Notes: generated by a model from the sequence alone, not told the origin. A stretch of 64,000 bases of DNA from CALJDF01 sp038121105 (GCA_038121105.1 JAYONB010000007.1:124001-188000), one strand, 5' to 3'; positions 1-8,365 are shown, counted from the first letter of the stretch. Made by a program: numbers and translations.

Positions 1-1093
1 CCGTGAACAAGAAGATGAACGCCAACGCGAACATCATCGGCACGGTAAACTTGATGGACCCGCCCCACATCGTGGCGAGCCACGAGAAGATCTTGATCCC
101 GGTCGGCACCGCGATGACCATCGTCGCCGCGACGAAATACGCCCGCGTATCGACGTCCAACCCGGCCGTATACATGTGATGCGCCCAGACGATAAAGCCA
201 ACCACACCGATCGCGACCATGGCATAGGCCATCCCGAGATAGCCGAAGATCGGCTTGCGCGAGAAGGTCGAGATGATGTGACTGACCACGCCAAAGGCCG
301 GCAAGATCAAGACGTAAACCTCGGGGTGCCCAAAGAACCAGAACAGATGCTGGTACAGGATCGGATCGCCACCATTGGTCGCGTCAAAGAACGCCGTCCC
401 GAAGTTACGGTCCGTCAGCAGCATCGTGATCGCACCGGCCAGAACCGGAAGCGACAGCAGCAACAAGAACGCCGTCACCAGCACCGACCAGACGAACAAC
501 GGCATTTTGTGCAGCGTCATGCCCGGTGCACGCATGTTGAAGATGGTGGTGATGAAGTTGACCGCACCCAGGATCGACGAGGCGCCTGCCAAATGCAGCG
601 CAAAGATCGCCAGATCGACCGCGGCACTCGGATGCCCCGAAGTCGACAGCGGTGCGTAAACCGTCCAGCCGGTGCCGGGGCCTTCGCCGACGAACAGCGA
701 GGCCACCAACAAGAGCCCCGCGGGGATCAATAGCCAGAAAGAAATATTGTTCAAACGCGGAAACGCCATATCCGGCGCGCCGATCATTAGCGGCACGAAC
801 CAGTTGCCGAAACCGCCGATAAACGCCGGCATGATCATGAAGAACACCATGATCAATCCGTGCGCGGTGACCACCGCATTGTATAGCTGATAGTCGTCGC
901 CAAAGAACTGCATTCCCGGTGCGGCAAGTTCCATCCGCATCAGGATCGAGAGAAGACCACCGACCAAACCAAAGATGATGGCGTAGATCAGGTACATCGT
1001 CCCGATATCTTTATGGTTGGTCGAATAGGCCCAACGGCGCCAGCCGGTCGGCGCGTGATGATCGTCGTGGGCTTCGGCGGATGCGTTACTCAT
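1..1093 (-). CDS. ctaD: Cytochrome c oxidase subunit I (partial, C-terminus outside window)
   Basis: This is the catalytic subunit of the aa3-type terminal oxidase in the inner membrane, which reduces O2 to water and pumps protons. The ATG at 1093 opens an uninterrupted frame of 364 codons that runs off the window edge. Around 310-340 it encodes the HPEVY segment (near residue 255) that carries a CuB ligand and the proton-channel tyrosine. Around 175-185 it encodes AHHMYTAG with the other two CuB histidines. The last visible residues match the SIKFTVPMMFA region of the family. Roughly 165 C-terminal residues are missing if the protein has the usual length near 530. It lies 45 bases downstream of ctaC on the same strand and is probably co-transcribed with it. 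Confidence 0.96.
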   Translation of the reverse strand, partial: MSNASAEAHDDHHAPTGWRRWAYSTNHKDIGTMYLIYAIIFGLVGGLLSILMRMELAAPGMQFFGDDYQLYNAVVTAHGLIMVFFMIMPAFIGGFGNWFVPLMIGAPDMAFPRLNNISFWLLIPAGLLLVASLFVGEGPGTGWTVYAPLSTSGHPSAAVDLAIFALHLAGASSILGAVNFITTIFNMRAPGMTLHKMPLFVWSVLVTAFLLLLSLPVLAGAITMLLTDRNFGTAFFDATNGGDPILYQHLFWFFGHPEVYVLILPAFGVVSHIISTFSRKPIFGYLGMAYAMVAIGVVGFIVWAHHMYTAGLDVDTRAYFVAATMVIAVPTGIKIFSWLATMWGGSIKFTVPMMFALAFIFLFT

Positions 1094-1138
1094 AACCTCG
1101 GACCTCTTGGTGCGTTGAGCGCAGTGTCGGTTGAATTG

Positions 1139-2050
1139 TTAGTTGGCGGTCGGGACTTCGCCGGTTTCCTCGAAGCGCGCTGCAATTTGGCGCGCTTTCT
1201 CGGCACGGGCCGCGGCAAAATCCTTGGGCGCGCCGGGCTTGCCCTCGTAGGCGAATTCTTCTTTGGCTTCCTCGACCCATCTCGCGTACTCGGCCTTGCT
1301 GACCGCACGCACCATGATCGGCATGAAGCCATGGCCCGAACCGCAAAGCTCGGAGCACATGCCGTAATAAACGCCTTCCTTTTGGATCTCGACCCAGGTC
1401 TCGTTGATGCGGCCCGGCACGGCGTCGATCTTGATGCCGAGGTTGGGCAGGGCCAACGAATGAATCACGTCGGTCGCCGTCGTCAGGATCCGGATCTTAG
1501 TGTTGACCGGCAGCACCACGTCGTTGTCGGTGGTGAGCAACCGGACTTGGCCATCTTCCAAATCCTCGTCTTCGACGATCACGGCATCGAACGTCAGGTT
1601 GTCGCTATCGGGATATTCGTAGCTCCAGAACCACTGATTGCCGATCGCCTTGATGGTCATTTCGGCGTCGACCGCGCGGTCGGAGAAATACAACAGCCGG
1701 AACGACGGCACCGCGATCACCACCAGGATGACGATCGGGATCACCGTCCAAAGGACTTCCAGCGCCGTGTTGTGGGTGTTGGTGCTCGGGTTCGGGTTCT
1801 TCGAGGCCCGGAAGCGCAGCATGATGTAGACCATCAGCAGCAGCACGAATGCCGCGATCACGGTGATGATGACCAACAACAAGTTATGGAAATCGTTGAT
1901 CCGCTCCATCGTCGGCGAGGCCGCTTCGCGCAAGCCCATTTGCCAGGGCGCCGAGGTGCCTTCAAAAGCCTGCGCCAGCGCCACCCCCGTCGTCAGTGCA
2001 AAGGTGGCAAGCAGCGCGACCGCTGCGGTAACAATGCGTGAAATCGACAT
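1139..2050 (-). CDS. ctaC: Cytochrome c oxidase subunit II
   Basis: Subunit II accepts electrons from cytochrome c at its periplasmic dinuclear CuA centre and passes them to subunit I. The 303-residue protein has a signal peptide (residues 1-26), two membrane helices (about 56-78 and 99-121) and a cupredoxin domain. All CuA ligands are visible: H197, then C232, E234, C236, H240 and M243 in the CSELCGSGHGFMP segment. The C-terminal extension after about residue 255 is charged and Ala/Glu-rich. It precedes ctaD on the minus strand and is divergent from tldD, a neighbourhood familiar in alphaproteobacteria. The start is the first ATG of the frame and gives a normal signal sequence. Confidence 0.96.
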   Translation of the reverse strand: MSISRIVTAAVALLATFALTTGVALAQAFEGTSAPWQMGLREAASPTMERINDFHNLLLVIITVIAAFVLLLMVYIMLRFRASKNPNPSTNTHNTALEVLWTVIPIVILVVIAVPSFRLLYFSDRAVDAEMTIKAIGNQWFWSYEYPDSDNLTFDAVIVEDEDLEDGQVRLLTTDNDVVLPVNTKIRILTTATDVIHSLALPNLGIKIDAVPGRINETWVEIQKEGVYYGMCSELCGSGHGFMPIMVRAVSKAEYARWVEEAKEEFAYEGKPGAPKDFAAARAEKARQIAARFEETGEVPTAN

Positions 2051-2395
2051 GCCGTAGACCCGTTTCTGGTCGTTCCCGAATGGCGCACGGCCCCCGAGAG
2101 GGCCGCACAGGCCGCAGTTTTACTTCATCCCGCGGCCCCAGCGCCAGCATGCGTCCACGGACCAATCGCCGCAGGGCACGCCCCGCCGCGACGATCCCGC
2201 CGCGTTTTCCTCGCTCACGGCGCTAACACATTGTTTTTACATAGTTAATCTGGTTTTGGTCAAGAATCGCCCCGCGCGACGGCCAAAACCGCCGTTTTCC
2301 GCGTCATTATGTCGCGGGGCCGTCCCGCCCTGGTTCGCACCGGGCCTTGGGACTCCCTATATTCCGGGTCACCCTCAAACCCGGAGCCCCGTTGC
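2051..2395. promoter_or_regulatory. Divergent ctaC / tldD intergenic region
   Basis: This gene-free stretch of 345 bases carries the promoters of two divergent genes. An A+T-rich patch at about 2228-2263 stands out from the G+C-rich surroundings. On the minus strand it contains TTGACC (2263-2258) as a candidate -35 element, with TATGTA or the following A-rich bases as a candidate -10, leaving a ctaC leader of roughly 180 bases. For tldD a Shine-Dalgarno-like GGAG lies at 2383-2386. No small gene or strong hairpin was seen. The promoter assignment is inference. Confidence 0.4.
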
Positions 2396-3826
2396 ATGAG
2401 CCAGCCTTCGCCCCAAGAACTCTTTTTTACCCGCACCGGCCTCGACGAAAAGCGTGTCGAAGGCCTCGTCGGCGAGGCCCTGCACGGCATGGATGACGGC
2501 GAGATTTTCCTGGAATACCGCCAGTCCGAGAGCTTTTCCTTCGATGACGGGCGGCTCAAAGCCGCGGCCTACGACACCGACCAAGGTTTCGGCCTACGCG
2601 CGGTTTCCGAAGATTCCACCGGCTACGCCCATGCCGCCGAGCTTTCCGAGGACGCCATCAAACGCGCCGTCTCCACGGTGCAAGCCGTGCGTGGCGGCAA
2701 TGTGGGCACCGCCGCGGCAGGTCCTGCGCGCACCAACAACACGCTCTATGTCGACGACAATCCGCTCAACGAGGTGCCGTTCGAAGACAAGATCAAGCTG
2801 ATGCAAGACATCGACGCCTATGCCCGCGCCAAAGACCCGCGCGTGCGCCAGGTCTCGGCCTCGCTCGCCGGATCGTGGCAGGTCGTCCACATGATCCGCG
2901 CCGACGGCCACCAGGTCGGCGACATCCGCCCCCTGGTCCGTCTCAACGTCTCGGTCGTGGTCGGCGACGGCGACCGCCAGGAGACCGGCTCGCACGGCAC
3001 CGGCGGCCGCACCGGTTACCTCGGCTATATCGATCCCGCGGCTTGGCAAGGCCAAGTCGACGAAGCCTTGCGCCAGGCCCTGGTCAATCTCGAAAGCATC
3101 GATGCGCCCGCCGGTGAGATGACGGTCGTACTCGGCCCCGGCTGGCCCGGCATCTTGTTGCACGAAGCCATCGGCCATGGCCTCGAGGGCGACTTCAATC
3201 GCAAAAAAACCTCCGCCTTCGCCGGCTTGATGGGCGAACAGGTCGCCGCCAAGGGCGTCACCGTCGTCGACGACGGCACGCTCACGGATCGCCGCGGCTC
3301 GCTCACCGTCGATGACGAAGGCACGCCGACCAACCGCACGGTCCTGATCGAAGACGGCATTCTCACCGGTTACCTGCACGACCGGCTCAACGCGCGGCTG
3401 ATGAACATGGCGCCCACCGGCAACGGTCGCCGCCAGTCCTACGCGCACATGCCGATGCCACGCATGACCAACACCTACATGCTGTCGGGCGATCGCGATC
3501 CCGCGGAAATTCTAAGCGGCGTGAAAAACGGTCTCTATGCGGTGAACTTCGGCGGCGGCCAGGTCGACATCACCTCGGGCAAGTTCGTCTTTTCCTGCAC
3601 CGAGGCCTACATGGTCGAAGACGGCAAAGTCGCCGCCCCGGTCAAAGGCGCCACCCTGATCGGCAACGGTCCCGACGTGCTGACCAAGATCAGCGGCATC
3701 GGCACCGACATGGGCCTCGATCCGGGCATCGGCACCTGCGGCAAAAACGGCCAAGGTGTTCCCGTCGGCGTCGGCCTCCCCACCATCCGCGTCGACGGCC
3801 TGACGGTCGGCGGCACCGCGGCCTAG
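2396..3826 (+). CDS. tldD: Metalloprotease TldD
   Basis: TldD is the catalytic half of the TldD/TldE (PmbA) zinc protease, which degrades unfolded peptides and processes some ribosomal peptides and antitoxins. The zinc motif HEAIGH is at residues 256-261, followed by GLEGD. A conserved cysteine lies near residue 401 in the FSCTEAYM segment, the third ligand position in this family. Although an in-frame ATG occurs at 2309, the ATG at 2396 is preferred: GGAG lies 10 bases before it and MSQPSPQELFF begins the conserved N-terminus, giving 476 residues. The partner gene pmbA is 22 kb away at 24348. The stop codon shares the palindrome CTAG with the stop of the convergent next gene. Confidence 0.95.
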   Translation: MSQPSPQELFFTRTGLDEKRVEGLVGEALHGMDDGEIFLEYRQSESFSFDDGRLKAAAYDTDQGFGLRAVSEDSTGYAHAAELSEDAIKRAVSTVQAVRGGNVGTAAAGPARTNNTLYVDDNPLNEVPFEDKIKLMQDIDAYARAKDPRVRQVSASLAGSWQVVHMIRADGHQVGDIRPLVRLNVSVVVGDGDRQETGSHGTGGRTGYLGYIDPAAWQGQVDEALRQALVNLESIDAPAGEMTVVLGPGWPGILLHEAIGHGLEGDFNRKKTSAFAGLMGEQVAAKGVTVVDDGTLTDRRGSLTVDDEGTPTNRTVLIEDGILTGYLHDRLNARLMNMAPTGNGRRQSYAHMPMPRMTNTYMLSGDRDPAEILSGVKNGLYAVNFGGGQVDITSGKFVFSCTEAYMVEDGKVAAPVKGATLIGNGPDVLTKISGIGTDMGLDPGIGTCGKNGQGVPVGVGLPTIRVDGLTVGGTAA

Positions 3827-4593
3827 ATCACGCGGACCGATGCCCGCGCAGTGTCGCACTCGGCGCAGCCCTCGGCGGTGGCGTGCAGAAACAACAACGG
3901 ATCGTCCTTGAGCGCCGCGCACGCCAACCTCACGACATCGCGTGACCGAAACAATCGCGCCGTCGCACGGCCGACCGTCCCTTCGTGCTGCAATCCCTCG
4001 ACACGCAACAAATCGTCGGCCAACGCAAACCGCGCGCAGCACGAATCGTTTTCGCCGTAGTCGATCCGCGTCGGCACCCCGTCTTCGAGAACCGTGATGT
4101 GATGCGGAATGCGATAGGGCACCCCAGCCTTAAGCTCGGCAAGATGTAAACTGGTGTCGGCATCATGCCCGACACCGAGCAACAGCACCTGGCCGCCCAG
4201 ATCGTGTACCCGACCGACCGCGCTCTCAGGGCCGTGCGGCGGCAGGGTCATCGGCACGTCGACGATCTCCTTCGCGCGCGGCCCCACCGCCGCCCAGGCA
4301 AAGGGATGATCGCCGCGCCGCGCGTCGGGCCGTCGCCACAACGTCTGCGCCACCACACCGAGATCGAGGTCGGCGGGCGTGGTGGCCGGGTCGAACACAT
4401 GATCGTCGTCCCCGGTCCACGACGGCATCACCACCGTGCCGTCCGGTCCGACCGTCATCAACAACGCCTCGATCAGCCCCGCCGGTCCGCCGTCCACCGG
4501 CCGTACCGCGCGAAACGAGGTGTGCACCTGCACCACCGCGCCGGTCATCACGCCCAACGCACGAAGTTGATCGGCGATCGCGCTGGGGGTCAT
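3823..4593 (-). CDS. AAC(3)-family N-acetyltransferase
   Basis: This 256-residue protein belongs to the aminoglycoside 3-N-acetyltransferase family, which transfers acetyl from acetyl-CoA to amines. Family blocks are visible in order: VHTSFRAV near residue 23, TVVMPSWTGD near 53, a RRGDHPFAWAAVGPRA block near 90 and LLLGVGHDADTSLHLAE near 135. Family members in environmental bacteria often act on non-antibiotic substrates, so resistance cannot be inferred. A cysteine-containing C-terminal tail (EGCAECD) is unusual but has no assigned role. The gene converges on tldD and its stop overlaps the tldD stop by four bases. It seems to be a single-gene unit. Confidence 0.8.
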   Translation of the reverse strand: MTPSAIADQLRALGVMTGAVVQVHTSFRAVRPVDGGPAGLIEALLMTVGPDGTVVMPSWTGDDDHVFDPATTPADLDLGVVAQTLWRRPDARRGDHPFAWAAVGPRAKEIVDVPMTLPPHGPESAVGRVHDLGGQVLLLGVGHDADTSLHLAELKAGVPYRIPHHITVLEDGVPTRIDYGENDSCCARFALADDLLRVEGLQHEGTVGRATARLFRSRDVVRLACAALKDDPLLFLHATAEGCAECDTARASVRVI

Positions 4594-4613
4594 CGTGTTG
4601 GTTGGCTGGCCGC

Positions 4614-5303
4614 CTAGCGCAGCTCGAACGTCACCGCGAGGTCCATCGACAGCGTGGACGTACCCGCCGCAACCGGCACGCTCGCCAACGCTTCGGACCG
4701 GAAGCGCGCCGGTGCGGGCCCGCCGCCACGCCCGGTTTCCGAAATCGTCATGACGCGGCCCAACCGGGCCCCGGCCGCTTCCGCCATCATGGCCGCTTTG
4801 CGTTGCGCGTCTTTGACCGCGGCAATGCGCAAGCGGTCTTGCACGGCCTCGTCGGGCGCAACGAAGAACGTCACGCCGTTCAGCGAATTGGCGCCGCCTT
4901 TGATCAACGCATCGAGCGTGTCGCCGACGATCGCCGTGTCGCGCACCAGGGCCGTCACGGTGTTCGTCGCCCGATAGCCGACGATCCGCCGCGCCTGCCC
5001 CCGCCCCTCGACCTGATCGAACACCGGCGAGACGTTGAACCCCGAGGTTTGGATATCCGCCTCGGCCACCCCCGCGGCGCGCAAGGCGGCAAATACGCCG
5101 CGCATCGCCGCGCTGTTTTGATCGACCGCCTCGCCGGCGCTCTTGGCTTGGCTCACCACACCGGCGCTGACGCGCGCGCGGTCCGGCGTCGCGTCGACCT
5201 CGGCATGACCGCTCACCGAAATCGTCCGCGCCGGTTCCGCGGCGTGGGCCTCGGCCGATAGCCCCACCGTCATCGCAACGAACGCAATCAAAAAGGCTCG
5301 CAT
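4614..5303 (-). CDS. SIMPL (DUF541) domain periplasmic protein
   Basis: This exported 229-residue SIMPL-domain protein is related to E. coli YggE, a family linked to oxidative-stress tolerance but without a defined reaction. Residues 1-21 form a signal peptide ending in AHA. The domain follows, with the ISVSGHAEVDATPDRARVS opening, and its central part reads NTVTALVRDTAIVGDTLDALI. The ATG at 5303 is chosen over an upstream in-frame one because GGGAG lies 9-10 bases ahead and only this start gives a clean signal peptide. It lies 63 bases downstream of the ThrRS-like gene on the same strand and may be read through from it. Confidence 0.85.
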   Translation of the reverse strand: MRAFLIAFVAMTVGLSAEAHAAEPARTISVSGHAEVDATPDRARVSAGVVSQAKSAGEAVDQNSAAMRGVFAALRAAGVAEADIQTSGFNVSPVFDQVEGRGQARRIVGYRATNTVTALVRDTAIVGDTLDALIKGGANSLNGVTFFVAPDEAVQDRLRIAAVKDAQRKAAMMAEAAGARLGRVMTISETGRGGGPAPARFRSEALASVPVAAGTSTLSMDLAVTFELR

Positions 5304-5366
5304 GGTTTTACTCCCATTGATGTCGGGCCACGATGCCATGCCCGCACCCTGGTGCGCGACTCTCGT

Positions 5367-6554
5367 TTAGCGAAACGCTTCCTCGCGCAGTGCCGCGATC
5401 ACGGCCTCAACAGTCATCGCCTCTTGCACGCCATCGCGGCGGCGCAGTGTGATCTGATCGCCGGCGGCCTCACGGGCGCCCACCGCGGCCAACAACGGAA
5501 TGCCGGCGTCGCGCGCATCGACCACCTTGCGCGCCAACCGCTCTGGGCGCACGTCGGGCACCGCGCGATAGCCCGCCGCCGCCAACCAGTCGACGACGGA
5601 TTTGGCGTAGGCCACCTGCGCATCCGTGATGCTCGCCACCACGATTTGATCGGGCGCGAGCCACAGCGGCAGATTGCCCTCGTGGTGTTCCAGCAACATG
5701 CCGATGAACCGCTCGACGCTCCCCAACACCGCATGATGGATCATCACCGGGCGGACCCGACCGCCCCCGGCATCGACGTAGGCCGCGTCCAGGCGCTCGG
5801 GTAGCACCATATCGAGCTGCACCGTCCCGCATTGCCATTCGCGCCCGTGACTGTCGCGTAAGTGAAAGTCGAGCTTGGGGCCGAAGAACGCGCCCTCGCC
5901 CGGATCGACGCGGTAGGCAATTCCGGCGGCTTTGGCCGCGGCCTCGAGCCGCGCCTCGACTGCATCCCACGCCGCATCGTCGCCGGCCCGCACCTCGGGC
6001 CGCGTCGAAAACGCGACCTGCACATCGTCGAACCCGAAGTCGGCATAGACCTTGTGCAACAGGCCGCAAAACCGCGCGACCTCGTCCTCGATCTGGTCCT
6101 CGGCGCAAAAGATATGCGCATCGTCCTGCACGAAGCTGCGCCCGCGCATCAGGCCCATCAGCGCCCCGGAGGGTTCGTCGCGATGGTACATACCGAACTC
6201 GCTATAGCGGATCGGCAAATCGCTAAACGAACGCACGCGTTTGTTGAACACCTGCACGTGCCCGGGACAACTCATCGGTTTCAGGGCCCGCGATTGGCCG
6301 CCGTCTTCGAACGCAAACATGTTGTCGCCGAACTTTTCCCAATGACCGCTACGCTCCCACAGCTTTCGGTCCAGCAGCACCGGCGTGCGAATCTCACGAA
6401 AGCCGAGCCCGCGCATGCGCGCCCGGATCGTCTCTTCGACGATGCGAAACAGGGCAAAGCCGCGGGGGTGCCAAAACACCATGCCCGCCGCTTCCTCCTG
6501 CTGATGCCAAAGGTCCATGCGGTTGGCGATTGCGCGATGATCGTGGTCGTCCAT
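5367..6554 (-). CDS. Short threonyl-tRNA synthetase paralogue (no TGS or editing domain)
   Basis: The 395 residues align with the catalytic and anticodon-binding parts of class II ThrRS, which charges tRNA-Thr. Full ThrRS is about 640 residues, so the TGS domain and the N2 domain that removes mischarged serine are both absent. Catalytic features are present: motif 1 around GFREIRTPV (51-59), motif 2 around HRDEPSGA (124-131), the QDDAHIFC block (143-150) and motif 3 around LGSVERF (277-283). Zinc ligands correspond to C96, H147 and H273. Residues 300-395 form the anticodon domain. GAGGAG lies about 9 bases before the ATG at 6554, and the upstream frame encodes no editing domain, so the short form is real. 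It is preceded by a threonine attenuator. Whether it is the only ThrRS of the cell cannot be seen here. Confidence 0.92.
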   Translation of the reverse strand: MDDHDHRAIANRMDLWHQQEEAAGMVFWHPRGFALFRIVEETIRARMRGLGFREIRTPVLLDRKLWERSGHWEKFGDNMFAFEDGGQSRALKPMSCPGHVQVFNKRVRSFSDLPIRYSEFGMYHRDEPSGALMGLMRGRSFVQDDAHIFCAEDQIEDEVARFCGLLHKVYADFGFDDVQVAFSTRPEVRAGDDAAWDAVEARLEAAAKAAGIAYRVDPGEGAFFGPKLDFHLRDSHGREWQCGTVQLDMVLPERLDAAYVDAGGGRVRPVMIHHAVLGSVERFIGMLLEHHEGNLPLWLAPDQIVVASITDAQVAYAKSVVDWLAAAGYRAVPDVRPERLARKVVDARDAGIPLLAAVGAREAAGDQITLRRRDGVQEAMTVEAVIAALREEAFR

Positions 6555-6603
6555 GTCGTTTTCTCCTCATCAAAAAAGCCGGGAGAAGACGGGCACCAGA
6601 CAC

Positions 6604-6635
6604 AAAAAAGGCCCCGTCCGGATACCGGCGGAGCC
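6604..6635 (-). terminator. Intrinsic terminator of the threonine attenuator (pairing 3:4)
   Basis: Read on the minus strand, GGCTCCG pairs with CGGGGCC (one G-U), then after a bulged A, CCGG pairs with CCGG around a TAT loop (6610-6635). Six T residues follow directly (6609-6604). It ends 49 bases before the ATG of the ThrRS-like gene. The 5' arm is also the second partner of the alternative antiterminator, which is the arrangement needed for attenuation. Confidence 0.85.
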
Positions 6636-6702
6636 TGGGGTGGTTATTGATGCTGTACTTAGCGCACGTCAAAACCCCACGGCCCGCCGCTGCGGGTCGT
6701 GG
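6626..6702 (-). promoter_or_regulatory. Alternative leader RNA pairings (1:2 hairpin and 2:3 antiterminator)
   Basis: Segment 1 (6702-6692, CCACGACCCGC, inside the Thr codons) pairs with segment 2 (6687-6677, GCGGGCCGTGG) as a 10-bp stem with one A-C mismatch and a 4-base loop. Segment 2, extended as CGGCGGGCCGTGGGG (6689-6675), can instead pair with segment 3, CCCCAGGCTCCGCCG (6640-6626), giving 14 base pairs with one bulge on each side. Segment 3 contains the terminator's 5' arm. A ribosome stalled at the Thr codons would mask segment 1, free segment 2 and block termination. The pairings are read from the sequence; the mechanism is inferred from classical attenuators. Confidence 0.8.
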
Positions 6703-6736
6703 TGGTGGTGTTCAGTGCCTGAAGCATCATCAACAT
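6659..6736 (-). CDS. Threonine leader peptide (25 residues)
   Basis: This short open frame encodes MLMMLQALNTTTTTRSGGPW followed by GFDVR and TAA. Codons 10-14 (6709-6695) are ACC ACC ACC ACG ACC, five threonines in a row, the hallmark of a ribosome-sensing control peptide. The frame ends 23 bases before the terminator hairpin of the ThrRS-like gene. An AGGG lies 9-12 bases before the first ATG, a modest ribosome-binding site; ATG codons 3 and 4 are alternatives. A weak promoter candidate (TTGTCC, 17 bases, ATTGAA) overlaps the end of the upstream methyltransferase gene. The peptide itself probably has no function beyond translation of its codons. Confidence 0.85.
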   Translation of the reverse strand: MLMMLQALNTTTTTRSGGPWGFDVR

Positions 6737-6787
6737 GGCGCGGACCCTAAGTCCGGTCGCGAAAGGGTTCAATGTTCTATTGGTCTG

Positions 6788-7600
6788 CTAGGACAAAAGC
6801 GTCCGTTTGACGATGAGCCCCTGCCCCGTGGGGAGCTCCAAAATCCGTTGGCTGCGCGCGGCAAACCAGGCCTGGTAGGCATCGAACATGGGCTCGTATT
6901 CCGACCGCCCGAAATCGTCCAGCAAGATCACGCCGTTCTCGGGAATGCGATCGTAAAAGAACTCAAGCGCGGCGATCTCCGCCCCCGCGCAGTTCATATC
7001 CAAATGTAGGAACACAACTTTCTCCGGGGCGGTCTCGGTCAAGACGTCCGGTACCGTGCCCGCCACGACATGCACGTTAGGCCAAGGCGCAAAGCGCGCC
7101 CGCACTTGCGCTTCCAATCCGTCGGCGGAGAACGTCGGCCCCGACAAGCGCATTTCCGTCTCGGTGGCATAGCGACTGTCCAGTCCTTGGAACGTATCGT
7201 AAAGGTAGAAGTCGCGATCCGGCGCGATGGCCGAGCCCAACGTGCCCAGCGCGGTCACCGCATAAAGCCCTTCGTAAACCCCGCATTCGACCAACGCCCC
7301 CTCATGACCCAACGAGGTCGAGATCGCCCAACAATACGTATGCAGCCGCCACAGTTTGTGCAGATCTTCGGGTTGTTGGCACGCGTTGCCCGCGACTTCC
7401 ATGAACGTGCGGTCGCGGGTGAAACCGAGATTGCGTGCAATGGCAATGAGGTTGTCCGCCATAAAGGTGCGCACACCGTGCTCTCGACACACACGCTGCA
7501 TGTCGTGCGCGCTTTCGCGGACGCGGCTACGCGCGGTGAGCGGAAGGCCCACCGAATAAAAGCTCATGGCCTCGTAATCGGGCACCGGGGATTCTGTCAT
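6788..7600 (-). CDS. TylF/MycF-like class I SAM-dependent methyltransferase
   Basis: The 270-residue protein has the TylF-type methyltransferase pattern. The SAM-binding segment reads ALVECGVYEGLYA (about residues 101-113), then YDTFQGL, and the FLHLDMNCAGAEIAALEFF block with ILLDDFG follows, where family members have the metal-binding acidic residues. Relatives O-methylate sugars of macrolides or polysaccharides; the substrate here is unknown. The ATG at 7600 is used, but an in-frame GTG at 7609 is possible and neither has a strong ribosome-binding site. It lies upstream of the threonine leader on the same strand, and its last codons probably hold the leader promoter. Confidence 0.8.
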   Translation of the reverse strand: MTESPVPDYEAMSFYSVGLPLTARSRVRESAHDMQRVCREHGVRTFMADNLIAIARNLGFTRDRTFMEVAGNACQQPEDLHKLWRLHTYCWAISTSLGHEGALVECGVYEGLYAVTALGTLGSAIAPDRDFYLYDTFQGLDSRYATETEMRLSGPTFSADGLEAQVRARFAPWPNVHVVAGTVPDVLTETAPEKVVFLHLDMNCAGAEIAALEFFYDRIPENGVILLDDFGRSEYEPMFDAYQAWFAARSQRILELPTGQGLIVKRTLLS

Positions 7601-7642
7601 GTGCCGCACGCTAGGCCGTCTTGGTGAACAAACCCTTAAGGG

Positions 7643-8335
7643 CTAGGACGGCGGGGCCGAGACCTCGGCGCGCGCCAAATTGTCGAGCAACGTCGGATCG
7701 TCCGGAAAGCGCTTCAGCGCCTCGCGGTAGTCCGCCACCGCCGAGGCATAGTCCCCAGTCGCATGATGCGCCAAGCCGCGCGCGAGATAGCCGAACCCGT
7801 CGCCGTAGCGGATCAAACGGCTCGCCTCCTCGCGCAGTCGGGCATGATCGCCCAGGCGCAATAACGCCTCGACGCGGGTCCGCACCGCCAAGTCAGGAAC
7901 GATGCCTTCGATCACGGGCGTCTCGGCACAGCGCGTCAGGGCCGCACGTTCCAGCGCCACGCGACAGATCACCTGAATCTGGCGCAAGGCCTGCGCCGCG
8001 ATTTCGGTGTTCGCCGGATCGCGTCGCGCGTCGGGCGACCCGGTGGCGTGGGCCACCGTCTCGTGGCAGGTGTCGATCATCGCAGCGCCGTCTTGGGTTG
8101 GGCTGCCTTGGATGCACGCGCTCAGCGAGTCGCGGGCCGCGGCCGCCGGGTCGGAGTCGAACACGCCCAACCACCACAGCCCGGCTGCGACGATCAGCAC
8201 GTCCACCACGATCCCGCCGACGATAAAGTAGGTGAGATAGCGCCGGTTCATGCTGCGCATCTTGGCCATCGCCGTCTGGAATAAAGACGGTGGGTCGGTC
8301 TTGGGATCCTCGGGTTCGCTCACGGGCGGCATCAT
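7643..8335 (-). CDS. Single-pass membrane protein with TPR-like C-terminus, function unknown
   Basis: The 230-residue protein has a Pro/Asp-rich cytoplasmic N-terminus, one membrane helix (about residues 33-57) ending in GLWWLG, and a periplasmic part with cysteine pairs (ACIQG, DTCHE, VICRV, TRCAE) that could form disulphides. The C-terminal 50 residues, YLARGLAHHATGDYASAVADY followed by REALKRFPDDP in shorter form, match a tetratricopeptide repeat. No enzymatic motif is visible. It ends 42 bases upstream of the methyltransferase start on the same strand. Two adjacent ATG codons (8335 and 8332) could start it. Confidence 0.6.
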   Translation of the reverse strand: MMPPVSEPEDPKTDPPSLFQTAMAKMRSMNRRYLTYFIVGGIVVDVLIVAAGLWWLGVFDSDPAAAARDSLSACIQGSPTQDGAAMIDTCHETVAHATGSPDARRDPANTEIAAQALRQIQVICRVALERAALTRCAETPVIEGIVPDLAVRTRVEALLRLGDHARLREEASRLIRYGDGFGYLARGLAHHATGDYASAVADYREALKRFPDDPTLLDNLARAEVSAPPS

Positions 8336-8365
8336 AGCCGTCCCGTGACGCCAAGGGGCCAGGCA

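Noticed and set aside
1013..2041. Plus-strand open frame of 342 codons
   Set aside because: Antisense to ctaC with its complete CuA site.
2309..2395. Longer N-terminus of TldD from an upstream ATG
   Set aside because: The ATG at 2396 has a good ribosome-binding site and begins the conserved sequence; the extra 29 residues look like translated leader.
3823..4593. AAC(3) gene as an antibiotic resistance determinant
   Set aside because: Family membership alone does not show resistance and there is no mobile-element context.
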